From positions 15,582,001-15,646,000 of the forward strand of contig NC_072801.1 in assembly GCF_028583425.1 (NCBI RefSeq): a stretch of DNA of 64,000 nucleotides, given 5' to 3'. The DNA is from Eublepharis macularius (Eukaryota > Chordata > Lepidosauria > Squamata > Eublepharidae). This document shows, piece after piece, positions 1-11,046 of this stretch (the first letter of the stretch is position 1; every line of letters starts with the position of its first letter). Position numbers and translations under genes: made by a program. A model generated the notes under the pieces. That model was not told the origin of the DNA and did no database searches. It worked only from the letters and a program-made list of their open reading frames with translations.

Positions 1-240
1 AGGAAATTCACAAATACTTCATGCCCTCCCACACATACTCAGTTGCCCTTACTCCATGCCCAGAAGATGGCAAAACACCATCAGGATCCCTAGCCAAACT
101 GGCCTGGGGAATACTGCTACCTGACCCCAAGGTTGCAATTGGCCTTACCCTGGTCATGTAAGAAGGGCTCACAAGAAGTAAGCACTGATGTAACCCTTCC
201 TGCCCTCCCTCTCGTGATCTGCCTAGGTTCACAGAATAAG
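1..240 (-). mobile_element. CR1 LINE 3' region, left piece
   Basis: This matches, as the same family, the longer CR1 copy at 36453-37215: shared stretches include the 'cagaagatgg..aaacaccatcaggatccctagcc' region, described here only by position (59-100). The element runs on the minus strand and is cut at the window edge. It is interrupted at 240 by a retro-insertion and resumes at 976. Confidence 0.8.
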
Positions 241-975
241 TTCAAGTTCAAGTTAGCCTTTATTGGCATATAGCAACAATTCAGGTTCACAGAATAACTG
301 AAAAAAGAAGAGGCTATCCTCCTCAAAAGTACTGGTGCAAAGGAACGGGAAACTGCAGGAGGAAAGATCCAGAGAAGTTAGCTGTGTTAGTCTGTAGTAG
401 CAAAGACGAAAAGAGTCCAGTAGCACCTTTAAGACTAACCAACTTTATTGAAGCATACCCGCATCTGACGAAGAGAACTGTGATTCTCGAAAGCTTATGC
501 TACAGTCACGTTGGTTAGTCTTAAAGGTGCTACTGGACTCTTTTTGATTTTGCAGGAGGAAAGACATGCAATTATACTCAGTGAAAAGCATTTAATATCA
601 TGGAATCATCCTCTTAAAGGGCAATACGCCTAATCAATTGTTCAATCAATAAACATAGGAGTTATACAATTATATTCAAAAATGGTAACCGCCAATGTAA
701 TTCGTGTATGATAAGTATACAGTAGGTGCTCTATTCCAGACATCCAAGGATCAAAACAAAAGTCTTTTGTGTAGCGTAACTGCCAGTTCATTCGACAGGT
801 ACAGTGTAGATCCAGGATGGACATCAAAAGTAAGCATTCTTTAGGTAAGTATCTGGTTTATATAGAAACTTGTATAGAAGAATTCTTAGTTTAAATATAC
901 TTATGGTGTGCTGCTTATTTTGCAGGTGGTGTGAAATGTAAATGGGTCACCCAAGACATCGCGCATCCGCACCAG
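241..975. mobile_element. 735-bp retro-insertion inside the CR1 copy
   Basis: The 17-bp string taggttcacagaataag stands at 224-240 and again at 976-992, a perfect target-site duplication of the length LINE machinery makes. A third, slightly shorter copy of it lies at 282-297, so the insertion may be two successive events (241-281, then 298-975). The content is A/T-rich and includes a hammerhead-type unit at 368-550. The source family of the rest is not recognised. Confidence 0.6.
368..550 (+). mobile_element. Penelope-type hammerhead unit, fold-back form
   Basis: Flanked by a 14-bp duplication tgcaggaggaaaga (354-367 and 551-564). Inverted arms lie at 411-443 and 510-542. Between them is a hammerhead-like core: GCAT (461-464), CTGACGA (465-471), a stem-loop, GAAA (489-492), then GCTTATGC whose ATGC can pair with the leading GCAT. 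The arm sequence recurs at 4611, 30900, 31090 and 31560. Assignment to PLEs rests on the ribozyme architecture, not on coding sequence. Confidence 0.65.
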
Positions 976-1066
976 TAGGTTCACAGAATAAGTTTGCTGT
1001 CAGATGGCCGTCTAGCCTCTGCTTAAAAACCTCCAATGAAGCAGAGCCCAGGATCTTCTTGTATTA
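976..1066 (-). mobile_element. CR1 LINE 3' region, right piece
   Basis: Continues the CR1 copy of 1-240 after the insertion. The region around 997-1040 (gtcagatggc, tctagcctctgcttaaaaac) matches 36778-36815 of the longer CR1 copy. Confidence 0.75.
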
Positions 1067-1181
1067 ATTGTTCCCCTTGAATTTGCCATTAATGCCTGTT
1101 GCTGAGGCAGCAAGCAGGGAAAGGCTGTTGTGTTCATACCCCTTCTTCTGGGCTTCCTGAGGGCAAGTGGTTGGTCAGTTT

Positions 1182-1428
1182 GGTGTAGTGAGCCAGTTTG
1201 GTGTAGGAGCACGGGACTCTAATCTGGAGAACCGGATTTGATTCCCCACTCCTCCACTTGAAGCCAGCTGGGTGACCTTGGGTCAGTCACAGCTTCTAGG
1301 AGCTCTCAGCCCCACCCACCTCACAGGGTGTTTTGTTGTGGGGATAATAATAACATACTTTGTAAACTGCTCTGAGTGGGTGTTAAGTTATCCTGAAGGG
1401 AGGTATATAAATCGAACGTTGTTACTGT
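1182..1428 (+). mobile_element. tRNA-derived SINE (Sauria-SINE-like), full length
   Basis: Has a tRNA-like head with B-box-like gatttgattcccc (1226-1244 region), a body with 'ccttgggtcagtcacagctt' and 'ccccacccacctcacagggtg', and a tail resembling ggaggtatataaatcgaa. The same family lies in reverse at 46984, 61545 and 63934. The subfamily name is uncertain. Confidence 0.8.
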
Positions 1429-1633
1429 GGGAAACAGGATGCTAGCCTCAATGGGCCCATGATGTGGTCCGGGCAAAACCGTTCTTAATGTTCTTATTGA
1501 CTACAATCGTTGGGACAGTCTGAATATCCAGTAATGGGGGCTGGCAACAGAAAATGCCTGGCCTTCGTGGCGCTTCTTGTAGGCTTCTCAGCACCTTGTC
1601 ATGAAGCCTAATCTCTTATTGAATGGCTTAGAA

Positions 1634-2112
1634 CAAGGGTGGCCAAACTGCAGCTCAGGACTCGGAGTCACATGCGGCTCTTCTAGACATATTGTGTGGC
1701 TCCCAGATGTCTCTATCGCCGTGGCTGTACAGTTTATTTTATTTTAGTTTATTTCCCTCCCTCCCTTCCTTCTTTCTTTCCATTTCTTTCATATTTTCAG
1801 TAAAAATGTTGGGGCTGCCAGGTCCGACTCAGAAAATACCTGGGGACTTTGGGGGTGAAGCCTATCAAGGATATGATATCACTTTTGTCAAAGGCCAGGT
1901 GATGGCTCTTCCCAAGCTCCACCTCTTCCGATTATGTCACTTCCAGCATTCTGCACCAAAACCCCACCCCTTCCTGTGATGCCACTTTCAAGACACTCCC
2001 CCAAACCCACCGCTTCATCTGAAGTCACTTAAATGCATCACGTCTTGCGGCTCTCAAGCATCTGACGTTTATTCTATGTGGCTCTCACATTAAGCAAGTT
2101 TGGCCACCCTTG
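1634..2112. mobile_element. non-autonomous hAT element, CAAGGGTGGCC ends
   Basis: Terminal inverted repeats CAAGGGTGGCCAAACT and AGTTTGGCCACCCTTG bound 479 bp. Flanks gcttagaa (1626-1633) and gcttaggt (2113-2120) match at 6 of 8 positions, a worn hAT-type duplication. No transposase frame is visible. Confidence 0.8.
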
Positions 2113-2904
2113 GCTTAGGTGGTGAGGTCAGTGGGACTGTGATTACGTTTGAGGAAGTGTTGGACTAAAGGGGCACCTGCTTTTTGTGGGAAGTACTGCT
2201 TTTGTGTTCAGCTATATGTATTTTGAGATTTCTGTATATATACCTGCTAGTTGAAGATCGCTCTCTTGATGCATTTAGCAAAATAAACTAGTCCACAAAG
2301 GCTTACAACGTAATAAATCTATTAATCTTTAAGGTGCCTCAAGTATCTTAGTCTCTCCCCCTTTTTCTTTTTTATCCTTTGGAATTTATCAAAGCCCCTC
2401 AAGACTCTTCTGTCTGGCTTTAAGTGCCTTTGGCTACAGTATTCTTCTTTAGCATTATTTCAGGTATGAAGAAGTTCAGACAGCCAGGCATATCCCGTGC
2501 TGTAGTTTCAGGAGGACTCTTGCTGTATGCTTGCTGCCCACTGCCGAAGGGTTTACAACTGCTCCCTGTGTACCATCGTGTCTGAGAAAAAGAATTTGTG
2601 GGGAGAGAGCATGTTCAGAACATCTTGGCTTCTGAAGAAAGGCCCGATTAGTCCCAGCATAGCTGCACATCCCAGGTTGCTCCAGAGATTTGATCTTGGT
2701 ACACAGACAGGTGCTAGGCTGCAGTTGCTTGTTCGCAGCCAAAGGTTTTATGCCAAATTGACACACATACACCCCAAAGTCTGCAAATTCGCTTAATAAA
2801 TCTGTGCGTGAACAGTTCCTCTGGATGAGCACTGCGTGCACTACTGCACAGGTGCACTGCATACGTTATACAAGATATGTAACTGCATATGGCCAAACTT
2901 ACAG
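2113..2904. other. unassigned stretch before the L1 fragment
   Basis: No gene or repeat boundary recognised. The open frames at 2476-2862 and 2527-2796 overlap each other on opposite strands and resemble nothing known. Some of this may be more L1 body that has decayed beyond recognition by eye. Confidence 0.3.
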
Positions 2905-3282
2905 TGTTCACTGGAGATAAAACAGTCTCTATATTTATGGCAGATTGGAAACCCTTTATGGACTATCTGCGAGAGGCAAAGAAAAATGAATTAATGATTA
3001 GTGGCTTTGATTTTTAAGAATAAAGTTCTGAGATATCAAGAAGAAGAGACAGAAAAAAGATATTAATGAGACCACAAGTTGATTGATAATAAAGAAGGAA
3101 GTGCTGACGGCGAAAAACTGTAATGGATTAATAATATGCCTATTATGTTTCTTACTGTTTTTACTTTGTAGATTGATTTGTAGACCATTCTTAGCCCTTT
3201 GTAGTTGTCTTCTTGTTATGTTCCACTTTCTTTCTCTTGTTCTATCTTTTAACTTTTTTACAATAAAAATTTAAAAAGATGT
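2905..3282 (+). mobile_element. L1 LINE, ORF2 end and 3' UTR
   Basis: Reading + from 2905 gives an ORF2-type tail containing WKPFMDYLREAKKNELM and ending ISGFDF-stop near 3016, typical of vertebrate L1 ORF2. A T-rich 3' UTR follows with an AATAAA signal near 3262. 5'-truncated. Confidence 0.7.
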
Positions 3283-3620
3283 AACAGCAGATGTGTGCCT
3301 TTACAATTCTGAATGCATCATAGGGAACTTTTGCAGGAAATACATTTTAAAAACATTATGCAAATATCCTGTATTTCTGCAGATTTGTAGGGCAAACTTT
3401 CATTATGCACGTCTAAAGTTTGGGATTCCATTGTCATGTTAATACCTTTATCTGTGTCATTGTCTATTGAAGGATAGGCTACCACTACAGTCACAAAGCT
3501 GGCTTCTTTAGTAATTGACCCCATTTTCTGGAATGACTTACTGATGATCAAAAGGGGTATAGTGCAGACATCAGCATGCACTGGCTATCTGGCTTTCTTC
3601 CTCCACCACTGACTCTAAAT

Positions 3621-3964
3621 TAGAGATGGGCACAAACCGGAAGAAAACTGAACCATGTGGTTCGTGGTTCGTCAAATTTCACGAACTACGAACTTTCATG
3701 AACCTGCCCCTGGTTTGCAAACTGGTTCGTTTGGTAAGTGAAAATGTCACATCCAGGTCAGAAAATAATCACTTCCAGGTCAGCAGAAGTTCTGCAGGAA
3801 GTCCATCCCCTGTTGCCTAGGAAACTGATTGATTGGCACCAGGCTGTCTGCAGTGACGAACCAAAAAACAAACCAAACAAACCAGCCTAAAAGAAATGGG
3901 ATCTGACAAACCGGCCTGGTTTGTGCTTAATTTTGGTTCCTATTTTGGTTCGTGCCCATCTCTT
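3621..3964. mobile_element. non-autonomous hAT element, TAGAGATGGGC ends
   Basis: Ends TAGAGATGGGCAC and GTGCCCATCTCTT are inverted repeats. Flanks ctctaaat (3613-3620) and ctcttaat (3965-3972) match 7 of 8. The interior carries repeated GGTTCGT/ACGAAC motifs in both orientations. Confidence 0.85.
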
Positions 3965-4610
3965 CTCTTAATGAAAAAGAAGACAGCCTCATGGTCACTA
4001 ACTCTCCCTTCCTACCAGCTATGACAAGCCACACCCCTTCTGTTTGATTCACAAAGGTGCTAGAATGGCCTTCTCTATTGCCAGAGGAGGCAATAGAGAA
4101 CTCCTCTTTAGGTGCCTTCCACAAACCATGTAAAGCAGTCTTATTTTAGCGGGCTTTAATTTGCTTAATGAGATTGTGCTTTTTTATTGGTTTAGTAAGT
4201 TTTTTGAGCTGCATTTTATAGTTGTGTGGTGCTGATGTTTTTTAAATAACTATTTTTATTTTATAATTCCTCCCCCAACATTAACAAAATATAAACTTTT
4301 AACACCAAACAAGTTATTTATATAACAACATTTAAGATACTGATCTAAACAACCTGATATACAGATTTTTATACAATATACAATTAATATAAGAGAAAAT
4401 CCTTATTTATTTTTTTTTGGTACAGAGTTGTCCGTTGTAGCATAGTTGGTTACATATTCAAGACATGGGGACCATTTTTCTATATATGAAGATTGATAAT
4501 TGGGATTATTCATAGATGTAATCTGATCTGTTATTTTCTCCATTATCAACAGGTCCCAACCTTCAGCAACCACTGTTCGACAGCGGGGATCTCATCTGTC
4601 TTCCAGTTTT
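3965..4610. other. A/T-rich unassigned stretch
   Basis: No gene seen. From about 4240 the sequence is long A/T-rich text that looks LINE-derived, but no reading frame or terminus allows a family call. Confidence 0.3.
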
Positions 4611-4692
4611 GAAGAGTCCAGTAGCATCTTTAAGACTAACCAACTTTATTGTAGCATAAGCTTTCGAGAACCAAAGTTCTCTTCGTCAGATG
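4611..4692 (-). mobile_element. Penelope-type hammerhead unit, minus strand
   Basis: On the minus strand 4662-4689 reads CTGACGA, then a perfect hairpin AGAGAAC-TTTG-GTTCTC, then GAAA. The adjoining minus-strand arm (4611-4650) is the same arm as in the unit at 368-550. No clear duplication of the flanks was found. Confidence 0.6.
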
Positions 4693-5790
4693 TCCAATCT
4701 TGAGCTAACGAAGTCTTAGCTGCTGACAACTATAAAGAGACAAGATATTTTCTCAGTTTTGAAACACCATTATCATAGGTGCTGATGTTTTTATAGGGTC
4801 TAATAATTTTGGCCTCGTTAGTCACTTGAAGCATACCGATGAAGCAGAATAATTTTCTCTTAATAAATACAGAAATGTAAGGAATTGTTAGAAAGGGTCC
4901 AGCGGAATCCCACTTGTCTTCAAACCAGCACACATTATAACTTCAGATAATTTATTTTTAATGCTGGTTTTGCAGTTTATGAAGACAGGATGTGGGTATT
5001 CTGGGCAATGAAGTATCAGCAACTCTGGCTGTATCATAAAACCCTCTGATTATCAAACACTTCCTGACCGGTCCTCCTTTTTCACATCAGCTGTGACTGC
5101 AATATGAGTGTGAAAGAGAAAGGGGGATGGTGCTCACACCACACTTCCTGTTAGCTAAAGGACACCAGCAAACTGAAAATAGCCATGCAACCCTTGAGTG
5201 TGAACAAGGAAGTGGAGTCTTGCTCTTGTATGTACTTTCGTACCCCGTACCAATACCACCAGGTCTCTGTGTTCCTGCATGCCTGTGTGTGCACTTGCCT
5301 GTATTGGAAATGGTCATAAATTTCAGAAGGAGGAGCCAAGATGTTCTCAAGATGGTCAGTTCATGATCTTGTTGCAGATGTGAAATATGAGAACAGATGG
5401 GGGCTCGCTCAACAAGCAGTCGCTGAATTTCAGGCAGGGTGAGCCCAACAGTGCATATTTGGATGGGGATATCATGGGAGTTTCTACGTAATCCTTCTTT
5501 ATACCTGAAATAGCAAAATATGTCAATGAAAGCAGTTGATATAGCATAAATACAACTTGTGACTTTTGGATGCACTTCAAAGGTGGTGCTTAATTTCTAA
5601 ATTTATGAGGGATGTTGGGCATTGAGCCTTCCTTGGAAGCTGTGTAGCTGTGACCCAGAAAGCCTTCATCCGAGATTTTTGCTAGCTGGCCATGGCTAGT
5701 CAGCAGTGAAGAGAGTCACTCTTGCAAGTTCTCTGATCTTGACAAATGCTTGACAAATTGAAGAGCTAAACCTTAGTTTTCACATGTTCA
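4693..5790. other. unassigned stretch
   Basis: No gene, RNA gene or complete repeat recognised. The minus frame at 5087-5575 (162 codons) overlaps a plus frame, lacks recognisable domains and is taken as chance. Confidence 0.3.
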
Positions 5791-5791
5791 A

Positions 5792-5838
<47 letters not shown>

Positions 5839-5910
5839 GAAGGAAGGAAGGAAGGAAGGAAGGAAGGAAGGAAGGAAGGAAGGAAGGAAGGAAGGAAGGA
5901 AGGAAGGAAG
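5791..5910. repeat. (AAAG)n then (AAGG)n microsatellite
   Basis: About 45 bp of AAAG units pass directly into about 75 bp of AAGG units. Confidence 0.97.
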
Positions 5911-6347
5911 ACTCCCGATATTGCTTTGGAACAAAGCTGTTTTAAGAGATTGGCATGCTGAGCAGCTGCTGAGGCCCAAGAGTGTAATAAAATATTTCAG
6001 TTGGTTACAGAGAAATCATCGGTTTTTCTTTTGTTCTGTTGACCTAGGAAATGTCTGCCATGAAATATGGCAGGCCGCCAATCAAGGAAAGGCTCGATAT
6101 GGCCTTGTTAAGTGTATCGCTCCAGACAAGATAAATCTACCCAACTTCTAAAAACCCTGAGAATTCTGACGAATGACAAGGTTATTAAGTCTTAACTGGA
6201 TTTTAATAAGGCATCCTCAGAGGATAAAATAAGGACAGGTATTTTTCCCAGGGATGATATACTCAGGCCTTTCCCAGGTGAACAGGGATAGTACATGCAA
6301 TGGAAAGGTATAAAACAGCTTTTTATGCCTATAGTAACAAATACAGG

Positions 6348-6745
6348 AATAGGTAAAGGTAAAGGTGCCCTGTGCAAGCACCAAGTCATTACTGACCCAT
6401 GGTGGCACGTTGCATCATGACGTTTTCTTGGCAGACTTTTTATGGGGTGGTTTGCCATTGCCTTCCCCAGTCATCTACATTTTACCCCCAGGAAACTGGG
6501 TACTCATTTTACCGACCTCAGAAGGATGGAAGTCTAACAGTGCAATGCTATGGAGAGTTACTCCAGTCTAAGCCCATTGACTTCAATGGACTTAGACTGG
6601 AGTAACTCTCCATAGGATTGCACTGTGTGTCAACCTTGAGCTGGCTACCTGAGCCCAGCTTCCGCCAGGATCAAACTCAGGTCGTGTGAGCAGAGCTTGG
6701 GCTGCAGTGCTGCAGCTTACCACTCTGCGCCACAGGGCACAAATA
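6348..6745 (-). mobile_element. tRNA-derived SINE, minus strand, with an inserted MITE
   Basis: The right end reads, on the minus strand, as a tRNA-like head with A-box-like tggcgcagagtggtaagc and a B-box-like motif. The body has ttgccattgccttccccagt. A second copy lies at 15925-16212. The copy is split by a palindromic miniature element at 6538-6625: comparison with 16100-16125 shows continuous SINE text once that is removed. Confidence 0.8.
6538..6625. mobile_element. 88-bp palindromic miniature hAT-like element
   Basis: Starts CAGTGCAATGCTATGG and ends in its near-complement CCATAGGATTGCACTG. The two halves are mirror complements around cattgacttcaatg. Inserted in a SINE. The flanking duplication is not clean. 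A shorter relative lies at 61275-61326. Confidence 0.75.
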
Positions 6746-6854
6746 CACACAAATACAAATCGAAAAATAATTTGTGGCAAGCCTGCAGAATTTGGGTTTG
6801 CAGTCAAAGGAACAAGCATCTGTGATTCCATGATAGACTGTGATACGTGTTTTG

Positions 6855-7018
6855 ACTCCAGAATGGTCCCAGGTTCAGTCCTTTACATCTCTAGTTGAAA
6901 GCGTGTCTCAGGTTACAGGTGCTTAGAAAGGCATTTCTTGGAGAACCTCTGCTGCTCAGAGAGGCCAATACCGGTCTTGGTGGGCCAGTGGTCTGTGTTG
7001 GTATAGCACAGCTTCATA
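6855..7018 (+). mobile_element. tRNA-derived SINE fragment
   Basis: Contains the B-box-like ggttcagtcctttacatctc and the tail 'gtgggccagtggtctgtg..cagcttcatac', shared in structure with 20283-20465. The head is worn. Confidence 0.6.
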
Positions 7019-7642
7019 CATTAATTGCAAGATCTTTCAAACCCAGAGCAGTTCATCATTAATGCACTTTGGGGGGGGGGGCGGCTGTGGGTGCTTCATA
7101 ACACACCATAAAAAAGGAGGTCTACAAAGGCCTTGGTGGAATGCCTTACATGTTGGAGGGCTGCTTTTAGCTTGGTGGGTTGCAGGCTGGGAAGGCAGCG
7201 GATACAGAAACATTTGCAAAAGGTGCAATAGTGCAACAGCACTGGAAAATATCTGACTGCCCCCCTCTCCCCTCCTTTGTACAGCCAGCTTGCATGTTCA
7301 TTATGAGAGAGTCCAATTAACAATGCTGCCTTGCTTGCTCTCTATTTCTGACATGTCATAAACCAGCACTTTGATGTTAAAACAGCAAACGACATTGTTA
7401 ATATTCTGCTTCTGCCCAAAGGTAGACAGTTCTTGTCAGCTACAGAGACTGTCTGCCGTGTCTTATGAAAGTGTTCTCTGCCCTGCCAGCTCTCTGCCCT
7501 GAGCCCTCCTCTGCATTTTAGGAGGCTGGAATTCATCAGCTTGTCTCAATGTTGGCAGGCAGGCAAGAGACATTCATAGGACATCACAGCCTGTACCTGA
7601 AGCACAGACCATGGTAATAAATGCTACGGAATGGTACCCTGA
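7019..7642. other. unassigned stretch
   Basis: No gene seen; the small frames on both strands overlap one another and match nothing recognised. A G-run lies at 7072-7081. Confidence 0.3.
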
Positions 7643-7760
7643 GGGCCAAGCTACACATGACGAATGACACTTGAACGGCAAGTGGATTGAGTGGAGGGCA
7701 AGTGAACAGGGAGAAATACACTTGCCGTTCAAGTGTCATTCATCATGTGTAGCTTGGCCC
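7643..7760. mobile_element. fold-back element, GGGCCAAGC family
   Basis: Inverted ends GGGCCAAGCTACACATGA and its complement, with TGA on both sides (7640-7642, 7761-7763). A three-base T-N-A duplication fits PIF/Harbinger-type elements. Relatives: 10581, 26587, 27585. Confidence 0.7.
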
Positions 7761-7843
7761 TGAGTCTCTGTTACTTAGCACCTGTCTCTGCAGCTCTGCC
7801 CCTGTGCGCTGGTGTCTCGAAGACTTATTTCAGTTGTCTATAG

Positions 7844-8164
7844 CAGAGGAGGGCAATTGTTTTGGCTCGGGGGCCAATTTGTGGGAGCGGAGGTTAGCGG
7901 AGGGCCGCACCTTTTAAAATGATTGCATTCATTAGTTAGCTTTGCATTTCAGAAAAGGTATAAATTGTATCATAAAAATCAATAAATATAAATTAAATAA
8001 AATAGTGGTAGTTTTATTCAATTTAATTGTTGTGCTAATTTCATATCATCTATAGCTGCAAGCACATTTAATTTTAGAATCAGTTTAATGACTGTCTTGG
8101 AGGGCCACAAAAAACTCTGTAGCGGGCCACATGTCGCCCGCGGGCCGCAATTTGCCCACCCCTG
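7844..8164. mobile_element. non-autonomous hAT element, 321 bp
   Basis: Ends CAGAGGAGGGCAATTG and ATTTGCCCACCCCTG, with a perfect 8-bp duplication gtctatag at 7836-7843 and 8165-8172. GC-rich subterminal blocks (gggccgc motifs) flank an A/T-rich centre. Confidence 0.9.
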
Positions 8165-8349
8165 GTCTATAGTAAAAACCTGAGGTGCTAAGGATTTTCT
8201 TTTTTAAAAAAAATTAATCATAACATTTTACTGTTAAGTTTTTTTTAATTAATCATAACATTTTACTGTTAAGCAAGACAGAATTGTATGGGTTTTTAAC
8301 CTAATTATATGTCTGCTTCATACATAGATATTTCTCTCTTGATAATTTC

Positions 8350-8865
8350 CATGGAGGTTCATAAGAACATAAGAGAAGCCATGTTGGATCATGCCAATGG
8401 CCCATCCAGTCCAACACTCTGCGTCACACAGTGGCCAAAAAAACCAGGTGTCCTCAGGAGGGCTGCCAGTGGGGAAGGGACAATAGAAGCCCTCCCACTG
8501 ATTGCCCCCCCCCCAAACACCAAGAATACAGAGCATCACTGCCCTAGACAGAGAGTTCCATCTATACCTTGTGGCTAATAGCCACTGATGGACCTCTGCT
8601 CCATCAGTTTATCCAATCCCCTCTTGAAGCTGTCTATGTTTGTAGCTGCTACCACCTCCTGAGGCAGTGAATTCCATGTCTTAATCACTCCTTGAGTGAA
8701 GAAGTACTTCATTTTATCCTTTCTAACCTGACTGCTCAGCAATTTCATTGAGTGCCCATGAGTTCTTGTATTGTGAGAAAGGGAGAAAAATACTTCTTTC
8801 TCTACCTTCTCTATCTCATGCATAATCTTGTAAACCTCTATCATGTCACCCCTCAGTCATCGTTC
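8350..8865 (-). mobile_element. CR1-clade LINE 3' end with an open ORF2 tail
   Basis: The minus frame 8844-8575 encodes an uninterrupted ORF2 C-terminus with HNTRTHGHSMKL, FTQGVIKTWNSLPQEVV and FKRGLDKLM, the usual closing region of Jockey-superfamily reverse transcriptases. The 3' UTR runs left to about 8350. 5'-truncated near 8865. Confidence 0.85.
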
Positions 8866-8873
8866 ATAACATC

Positions 8874-9298
8874 CAGGGCTCATTTCAAGGGGGAACGCAG
8901 AGGAACACAGTTCTGGCAGTTCCCCAAAGAGGTCACATGTCATGTGGCCCCGCCCACCTGACTGTCGGCCATTTTGGGCCCATTTCAGCCTGGATTGGGG
9001 CTGAAACGGCCCGGATCGGGACTCTGACCGGTGGTGGATCACTCTCCCACTCAGCAGCGGCCCGATCCTGACCATTTGGGGCCCCTTTTCAGCCATTTTC
9101 AGCCCCTTTTTGGGCCCAATTTTGGCCCTGAATGGCCAAGATTGGGTCCAAAACAGCCAGGTTAGGTGATGTCAGGGTGTGTGGCATATGCAAATCAGTT
9201 ATGCTAATGACACTTCTGGTGATGTCAGGGGATGTGGCATATGCTAATGAGTTATGCTAATGAGTTCCTCCAGCTCTTTTTCTACGAAATGACCCCTG
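8874..9298. mobile_element. non-autonomous hAT element, CAGGGCTCATTTC ends
   Basis: Ends CAGGGCTCATTTC and GAAATGACCCCTG. Flanks ataacatc (8866-8873) and ataacacc (9299-9306) match 7 of 8. The left subterminal part (ggaacgcag..ggaacacagttc, tcacatgtcatgtggccccgcc) resembles one end of the palindromic family at 13561 and elsewhere, so the two families look related. Confidence 0.85.
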
Positions 9299-9344
9299 AT
9301 AACACCTATATTATGTTTGAAAGCCAGCATGATATATTTTGTAT

Positions 9345-9540
9345 AGAGTGTGAGACCAGGATGTGGGAGACCCAGGTTCTAATTCCCTCTGGGCCACTGA
9401 CGCTTGCAGGATGACCGTGGGCCAACCCTACACACTCACCCTAACCTCTCTCACAGGATGCTTGTTGTGAGGATAAAATGGAGGGAGAATGTAAGCTTCT
9501 TTGAGACCTCATTGGAGTTAGGGTACTAAAATTAAGCAAT
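9345..9540 (+). mobile_element. tRNA-derived SINE
   Basis: Head with ggttctaattccctctggg (B-box-like), then 'tcacaggatgcttgttgtgaggataaaatgg' body text. Same family as 21613, 49905 and 53420. Confidence 0.7.
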
Positions 9541-10580
9541 AAACAAACTCCAACAGCAGTTGATCAGAGAGGGGCTGGGGTTCGGTGCCAGAGCATCTGC
9601 TTGGCATGGTGAAGCCCCCCTGGCATCTTCAGCTAAAGTGTACCGAGCAAGAGAGGCCCCGCAAAGTCTTAGAAGACCGCCAAGTACGGCGGTTCAATGC
9701 TGGGATTTGGTATGCAGTTTCCTTGGTCCATCTGTTCCCTCCACCCCAAACAATAATATGAGCATTTTTAAAAAAAAAACATATATTTTATTTTCCACAT
9801 TACACAAAGCATTACAGTGCTTTATAGTTGGTTTACTTTTTAAAGGATATTTCTATCCTGTGGGATAAGTTCCCAAGGCACCTATCCGAGGTTTAACAAA
9901 ACAAATGTAAAACCACCAAGTAAAACATAACAAACGATAAACCTAGCTCTAAAACAGACATAAAAACAGGAGGAAAGTAGTTTCATGTGTCACGCTGTTA
10001 ATTCCACTTTATTATTATTGTATTTTTTCTTAATTGAGACAGTATAATATGAGTATATTTTCTAGCTGTGGTTGTTAATGTCCTGGCACATTTATGTGTT
10101 AAAGTGGGGTCTATTTCTTGGGCCTTCTCTGGTTTGGTTCCTTTCCACCTCTTTACACTTTACCCTTTCCGATTTTACCTCAGGAACATCAAATCTTTTT
10201 GCCCCACCTGTTTTGCTTCTTTTAAATGCTCTGGGGTATTTACTGCAACTCCTCCTTACCTTTTACTATACATTTTGCCTCAGGACGAAACCCCCTTTTT
10301 ATTATTATTATTATTTATCCCAGCACGGCAAGGAAATGACCTCTGTGTGGAGCTGATTTGATGAAAATCAGCCCCCAAGGGGTAAGGTAAATTGGCCCCC
10401 ACACGTGCCCCCCCCACTTTGGGGGCCTGGCAACCTTATATAGAACATAGGAGTGAATGATTTCAAAACTCATAGATCTGTTGTGGTTAAACAGGGAATG
10501 ATTACCATGTAACAGTGCAGGGGTTAACAACCAGCAATCTCTCTGCAGCCTCTCTTAGCAGCCTCAAAATCTTTCTTCCT
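9541..10580. other. A/T-rich unassigned stretch
   Basis: Two overlapping plus frames (10068-10361, 10072-10356) lie in T-rich DNA and look like chance. Nothing else recognised. Confidence 0.3.
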
Positions 10581-10902
10581 GAGAGCCAAGCTACAAGTGA
10601 CGCCTGACACAGGTTGGACACTTGTCAGCTTCCCTCAAGTTTTGATGGGAAATGTAGGCATCCTGGTCTTACAGCTTGGCTCTCTGTTTAATTGAAGTTT
10701 ACAGAAACCCACACACACCCAGCAGAGGGGAAGGGGGGCGCCCGGCAAGACCTCGATGCCTGCAATCCCCTCCCAAACGCATGTTCTCCCTCCCATAGAC
10801 TACCGCTCTGTAAACTTCAATTAAATGGAGAGCCAAGCTGCAAGACCAGAACGCCTACATTTCCCATCAAAACTTGAGGGAAGCTGACAAGTGTCCAACC
10901 TG
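10581..10902. mobile_element. large fold-back element, GAGCCAAGC family, left and main part
   Basis: Arms at about 10610-10701 and 10808-10902 are mirror complements around a C-rich loop of about 105 bp. The left end GAGAGCCAAGCTACAAG has its partner only at 12450-12478, because a PLE has inserted at 10902. Confidence 0.75.
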
Positions 10903-11000
10903 CAGAAAAAAGCAAACAAGCCGTGAAATCTAACTAATAAATGTTTCTATTGTAAATCAATCAAATTTAAAGCAGTATTATAGTCAACTTGAACAAAAGA

Positions 11001-11004
<4 letters not shown>

Positions 11005-11043
<39 letters not shown>
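11005..11043. repeat. (AT)n microsatellite inside the PLE
   Basis: About 39 bp of pure AT dinucleotides. Confidence 0.97.

Positions 11044-11046
<3 letters not shown>

Noticed and set aside
5087-5575. 162-codon minus frame
   Set aside because: Overlaps a plus frame, composition is that of random DNA, and no motif is recognised.
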